From the NCBI GenBank assembly GCA_002794785.1, contig NBBA01000002.1:1054001-1118000 (forward strand): 64,000 nt of DNA, in the 5' to 3' direction. This DNA comes from Coniferiporia sulphurascens (Eukaryota; Basidiomycota; Agaricomycetes; Hymenochaetales; Hymenochaetaceae). The translations under genes and the position numbers were made by a program. The notes under the pieces are model-generated. The model did no database searches and was not told where the DNA came from. It saw only the letters and a list, made by a program, of their open reading frames with translations. Position 1 is the stretch's first letter. Each line of letters starts with the position of its first letter. Positions 58,852 through 64,000 of the stretch are shown here, in pieces.

Positions 58852-60732
58852 GATGATGAAAAGCTTTATTAGGCGCCGTGTAAGACTAGGCTACATAAGC
58901 GCCCCGGCCCCCGAAGGGGCCGGAACTGGTAAAGTTGCATGTGGTACATGCTGAAATCATGCAGGCGCCCTGTCGAATTGCTGATCAAGGGGCTTGGAGG
59001 TGTGTGCTGGTCCTGGTAGGGGATTCAGCCATGAGCGGGGTGCGTGACTCCCCTCCTCACCCTCCGTTTTTTAGGCTCGGGGAGTTGGAGGGGGCCTGGC
59101 CTGTTCGGGGGGAACATGTGCCCATGGCCGGGAGTCTTGGTGTGGGAAGCCCCGCTGCGGTAGTGGGGGCCCGGTTGCGGCGTGGCGAACTGAATGGCCA
59201 TGTGTGACGTGTGGGAAAAGAGAGTCGTGAGGGACCAGGTTAAAATTAAACAGTGGGAATGTCGTTGATGCCCCAGTTTTCTTTGGCCAAACAATGAAGG
59301 GACTGTCCCCTTACCCGATCTTTCAGAGTTTGCAGGCTTGTGTACGTCGTGGTCTAGCAGGTCGTTGTCCTTGTGTCTAACTTGCTGCCGGTCCAGTCGT
59401 GACCCCTCCATGGGCAGTCAGTAGTTCTTGGTGCAAGAGGCGTGCCACTCACACTCCCAACCACTGACCCCTTATTAGGGGGTCCGACGGGGTAGGCGTT
59501 GGGGGGGTGGCGAGCCCCCATGCAACGAAGTCGACATCTACCCCAGGGCGTTAACATCGTAGCCCCCCCAGGTGACCCCAGGGTATGGTCGGGGTAGTGC
59601 CTGCAAACCACTCAGGCCCCCTTCCTTAGACGGAACCCCCCTCGCAGCACGCACTCCAAAGGAGATGGTGGTGGTAAGAGGTCAAGAAGGGTGACTCAAA
59701 TGACGCATCGTTACCAGAGAGACCCCGGGCTGGCCATCCCTTCTTGACCTCTTACCACCACCATCTCCTTTGGAGAGGGTGCTGCGAGGGGGGATCCGTC
59801 TAAGGAAGGGGGCCTGAGTGGTTTGCAGGCACTACCCCGACCATACCCTGGGGTCACTCGGGGGGGCTACGACATTAATGTCCTGGGGTAGATGCCGACT
59901 TCGTTGCATGGGGCCTTGCCACCCCCCCAATGCCTACCCCACCGGGCCCTCTAATAGGGGGCCAGGCAGCTGGGAGTGTGAGTGGTCCGCCTCTCGCACC
60001 AAGAACTACTGACTGCCCGTGGAGGGGTCCTGACTGGATCGGCAACAAGGTCGACACCAAGAACGGCGACCCGCTAGAGCATGTATGTACACAAGTGGGC
60101 AAACTCTGAAACAATGGGTAAGGGGACAGTCCCTTCATTGCTCAAGCCGAAGGAGGACGCAACTACAACGACGTTCCCACTGTTTATTTCTGACCTGGTC
60201 CCTCATGACTCTTATTCCCACACGACTCGCACAGCCATTCAGTTCGCCGACACACAACTGGGCCCCCATGGCATTCGTGGGTTTTTCCCCACACCAAGAC
60301 TTGGGCACCGGCAAGTGACCCACCTGAACCGGCTAGGCTGACTCCGGCTCTCCATAGCCATCACTGGCAGAGGTTTGCCGAAGTGGATCCACGCACCATG
60401 ACGAATGAGCTGAGGCTGTCATGGGCCACAGCCACACCCCTCCAAGGCCCTCGATCAGCAATTCGATAGGCTGCCTGCCCGACTTCAGAATTTTTTTGGG
60501 AGGGAAGGGTTTACAATGAAGAGGAGAATCATCTTTGTCCGACGCTCACGGCTTCGGTAACACGGGGTCGAGAGAAGAAGCGGGGATGCAGGATTTTCAT
60601 CGGCGAGGACCGGCGCCCCTCTCTTTTTAAATTTACCAGCGCGACGTCACTAGTTCCGGCCCCTTCGGGGGCCGGGGCGCTCATGTAACTAGATTTATAA
60701 GGCGCCTAATAATACTTTCTTCATCATCATCA
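58852..60732. mobile_element. Foldback (giant inverted-repeat) element
   Basis: The ends are inverted copies: GATGATGAAAAGCTTTATTA then GGCGCC on the left, and the reverse complement of GATGATGATGAAGAAAG...TATTAGGCGCC on the right. Pairing continues, with small indels, through arms at about 58852-59690 and 59739-60732 that meet around a 48-nt loop. Near each end is a perfect 8-bp stem, CCGGCCCC/GGGGCCGG, closed by CGAA (58904-58923) or TTCG (60656-60675). Mirrored open stretches (59354-59611 minus, 59818-60012 plus, both starting MVCRHYPDHTLGS) are a consequence of the palindrome. No transposase was recognised, so it is non-autonomous. Confidence 0.8.
59691..59738. other. Central loop repeating both flanks of the foldback
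   Basis: The loop reads TGACTCAA, AT, GACGCATCG, 11 nt, ACCCCGGGCTGGCC. The first two words also occur at 58835-58852 just outside the left end, and the third at 60733-60746 just outside the right end. Confidence 0.75.
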
Positions 60733-60746
60733 ACCCCGGGCTGGCC

Positions 60747-63700
60747 TAAAATCTGCCTATGCTCCTTTACGACTTTCTCTGCATTTGATCTCGTGTTGTC
60801 TCCATTCTTTCCTTCGCGTCAAGATTTCCTCGTAGCTTGGGCTCGGCATGTTCCTTTGGAGATCTACTGGGTCCTTCAGCTCTTGTCACTAACACCTGTG
60901 TCGTGGAAATCGTAAACTCGATTTCCGTCTATTCGTAAGGCAGACACGTAGCTGTGGATGGACGCCTAAAATCCGATATCTCCTGGGACAATTTTGCTGT
61001 TCGCGTGCCGCTGTTAACGATCGGTGACGCAGGAGGGCTGCCGCAAGCTGCCACTTGTAGTCGCTGACGACTTGGATCCTTATCGAAGAACCACGACAAT
61101 TGCGGCTACATTTCTGTCGATTTCCTACTTCCGCTTGTGCGGACACTTCGTAATGATCAAATGTAATGGGGCACACAGGGGTAACTTTTCCCTTGTGTGC
61201 GAGATCAGGGGAGTGCTCTACTTTGATAAAGTGCCAGTTCCTGGCGCATGACATACCATCGGTCCAAGCTCAGTCCATTGTCTTCTCGTGGCGTTACTTC
61301 AAAGTTCGGATTTTCCTCCCTGTGTTCCAGCCTAATAGAATCGCGTACCTTGTATGCGTAGGCCGTGGGATGTGTCTGTTCCGTGCGCCCGACCGTGGGT
61401 CTTCGAGCTCAGTGCCCACTCCAAACATTCTTCTCGTTCAATACCGGCGCTTGGTTTTGCCGGAAAAGGCAAATCAGGCAGTGGAATTGTGCGATATGCA
61501 GGGAAAACTCGTAATTTTCCATTCCAATCGGGACGACGGGTCTATTTGGCATGACTATGAAGGTGTGCCTTTTTCGACGTTCTTTTTGCAATGAGCAGTA
61601 TCCGACATTTCGCTCGAAAACCGTTTAATCGATTAGCCTCGAGAGCAACTTAGTTGGGTTGCATCTTCATATACCTTATTCGTTCCAAACTTATACTTAA
61701 GAATTCCCTGACTACTTAGGCTCCCAGCGCGCGTGAACCGCTTGCGAACGTAGTGGCGGCAATGCTACGTACCTTTGGTTACGGTCAGAAGTTGTAGCGG
61801 GCTCGGGCTCTCGTGTTATCCGCATTGTTTACCCTAGTTCACCCTGATTCTGTGACAAGAACGTTCTTGAGGAGGTCCGTCAATAGCGCAACGTAGAAAA
61901 TCAATAACGGTTCGGCGACTCTGGACTTCTTGAGAACCGGATTCCGTTTTCTCCGAGGGATAAAACAAGCGGCCCTTTAACCATCAACGTACCCTGCCCA
62001 CGGAGTATACCAGGATCACATGCGATGTTAAAACATTGTTTTCCGATTGTTTACAAACGGGACGGACGCAAAGTTCTAAATTCTTCTCCAAATTCTGTTC
62101 TGATGTCCGCTTGGCATTCAACGCTGTCTATACTGTAGGTCTATCTCGCGTTTTGCGCTGCATTCCTGACGACGTCGAAGCAATGCCGAAATCCCAGGCA
62201 CATAAGAATCTCGTCGTTCTTTTTACGCAATACCACGACGGGCGCCGTATGGATATGTTCGTGATAATGTCGTGAGAATATTTACTGGCCAAAAACAGCT
62301 TGGTGGACGACATATCGCTGGTACGCTAATCTGGCGTCGAATCGCGTCGATCGTGCCTGCGGCAAGTCAAAGATGTCCTACTATTCTGGGCTATAATTGT
62401 TTTGCTTCCTAATATCTCTCGGAAGAAGCGCATGTACCTTAAAGGTCGGCCGAGTCAGTCATTAGCGCTGATAGACTGCGGATGCCCACTGCCTGTGCCT
62501 GACAGATCGACTTACCTGACTTATCTGTTACTTGCATCTTGCTGCGCCATTTTCTCCTCATCAAAGCCTTACGGTCGCGCGAATACCGCTGTACGATCTA
62601 ATGGCTGGCATTCTTTAGTGTGTTTTGGTTTAGTAACTCTCAAGGCTCGAGCGTAGAATGCCGGCGAATCGGGTGCCTGAGCTGTTGTGGGAGAGAAACG
62701 CAACATTAAGTTCGTTATCAAGTGTACTACCTTCTGACGAACTTACGAGTGCAGGTTGCCTCTGGTAAACAAACTTTCTCATGGACAAACCGTACGGCAT
62801 AATAATAATTGGATCATTTAAATGGATTTTTAGCCCGAAGGGATCTCTTCCTGTTCCATTCCGCGGTGTTGGTTCAAACAGGACTTCTAATGTTGCTGTT
62901 CCCCTCTCCGAACGCTGACTTAGAAATCCGGAACGGAATTATTAGAAAGCCGAATAGGCATTCCACAATTTCGTTTGCCCAATTCATCCTTCTCAGACAT
63001 TGAAATGGCGGGATGCCGCTTGGAGCAAGTACTTGGTTCAAGATTGGCTCTTTCTTCCCATGCAGGTACCCCTGGATATTGATATTCTCTACGGGCAGAG
63101 ACATTTCAGCCACCAGCGCTTAGACACAATCTCCCACGTGCGGAGATCCGGCTGATCGCATGAAGAGACTCAGGCCTGACTTTCCGATTTCTATCATACC
63201 TGCTGCCATGTCCAAATAAGAAAGAAAAATTGAAGTCACTTACTCGAAGTTAGCTGATCTATAGTCAATAGAATCGCTTGGGATGTGGGCTGCCCTTCGC
63301 CTCCATCGGTTATGCGAACACGAAACACGATGGTCGGGACGCCCGACAGAAGGCTTGGCGTCGGACTCCTGCTGAAAAGACCGTCGAACGGCAGTACATC
63401 TATCTCTCACACGAACATACCCACCCACGACGACACGGACTTATATTTACGGGCGGGCGTTTCTCACCAGCGACCCTTCGATCGGACCCGGAAAAGGCCG
63501 CGCAAGATGTCGGCGGGTCCGGAAGCTCCCACGCCCGCGCAAATCCTTCCAAGCAGAACTTCTATTTGCAATCGGCGGACCCCAGAAGCGGATCGCCTCA
63601 GCTTCTCAGATGATCTGCCTGTGCCTTATTTCCTACGACTGAGCGCGTCAGGTCTGCGGATTATCCTATCATACCCGAATTGAGCTATGTTTGTTGACTT

Positions 63701-63880
63701 TTCCGCAACCCTGCCGTTGATTTGTATTTTTTCAAGGCATGACTCTGGTCGGTGTGCGTCCGGTCGCGCGAAACCGCTCTGCTGACTGTTGAAACCCGAA
63801 CTCCAAAAGTACGTACTCTATTTTACCCCGCTTTATTTCGATTATGTATGCTCCAGAGGCAGGGAAGGTATATGCGCTTG
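60747..63880. other. No resolved gene
   Basis: Several short open stretches (for example 61166-61594, 62402-62656 and 63285-63683) are not joined by convincing splice sites and carry no motif that I recognise. One or more diverged multi-exon genes could be hidden here; I cannot support a model. Confidence 0.4.
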
Positions 63881-63888
63881 TGGAAATG

Positions 63889-63900
63889 CATAAAAGGGAC
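63889..63900 (+). promoter_or_regulatory. TATA-like box
   Basis: ATGCATAAAAGG about 70-80 bp before the ATG at 63967, followed by a C/T-rich stretch (CTCACTCTCATCCTTTCTCT) typical of a fungal transcription start region. Confidence 0.45.
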
Positions 63901-63966
63901 GGTCGATGGACGGTCAACATCAGCAGCTCACTCTCATCCTTTCTCTCCGTTGAGGACTCGAAAGAT

Positions 63967-64000
63967 ATGTTCAAAGCTCCACGCTTACTTTTGTTCGTCG
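63967..64000 (+). CDS. Start of a possible secreted or membrane protein (cut by window end)
   Basis: Only MFKAPRLLLFV is visible. A basic residue pair followed by a hydrophobic run is the beginning of a signal peptide or signal anchor. The well-placed TATA-like box and pyrimidine-rich leader upstream support a real start. Nothing can be said of the product. Confidence 0.4.
   Translation, partial: MFKAPRLLLFV

Noticed and set aside
59354..60012. Mirrored open stretches beginning MVCRHYPDHTLGS
   Set aside because: They arise because the two arms of the foldback are inverted copies; no motif or codon pattern shows that either is translated.
58835..60746. CRISPR-like or satellite array in the foldback region
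   Set aside because: Repeats are inverted, not direct, and there are no regular spacers.

Overview
The window reads as nuclear DNA of a filamentous basidiomycete, most likely an Agaricomycete. The grounds are genes cut by many short GT-AG introns (about 50-80 nt), two gene families typical of mushroom genomes (large F-box families and DUF6533-type membrane proteins), and dense repeats. No tRNA, rRNA or CRISPR array was seen.

Layout. 0-7 kb: two paralogous four-exon F-box genes (349-2326 and 4308-6518) with the tail of a third between them. 7-13 kb: a divergent pair of GC-rich genes for long disordered proteins (7200-8865 minus, 9375-12879 plus). 14-18.6 kb: two tandem copies of a second F-box subfamily, each broken by one frameshift. 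19.5-25 kb: three tandem, apparently intact copies of an HTATIP2/FMP52-like NAD(P)-binding oxidoreductase, all with the same seven exon lengths. 25-32 kb: three copies of a ~0.9 kb repeat (R1) that carries an almost invariant 82-bp three-hairpin block, the left arm of a long inverted repeat (R2), and a truncated F-box relic. 33-41 kb: an ADIP/SSX2IP-like coiled-coil gene (36298-39079) between two DUF6533-type membrane-protein loci. 42-47 kb: an intact F-box gene and the inverted right arm of R2. 48.6-49.9 kb: an intact five-exon aldo/keto reductase. 50.4-55.8 kb: a complete Ty1/copia retrotransposon with 258-bp LTRs, a 5-bp target-site duplication, a half-tRNA-iMet-type primer site, and one gag-pol frame interrupted only by TGA codons. 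56.4-58.1 kb: an F-box paralog whose last intron has lost its acceptor. 58.8-60.7 kb: a ~1.9 kb foldback (giant palindrome) element with tetraloop hairpins at both ends. 60.7-64 kb: no resolved gene until the start of a possible secreted-protein gene at the window edge.

The window is mostly a record of duplication and decay: tandem and inverted copying of F-box and oxidoreductase genes, repeats beside the F-box copies, and mutation of repeats that looks like cytosine deamination (all LTR differences are transitions; all internal stops in gag-pol are TGA). The features that I cannot match to a known class are the R1 three-hairpin repeat and the foldback element, whose central loop carries the same sequences that flank its two ends.
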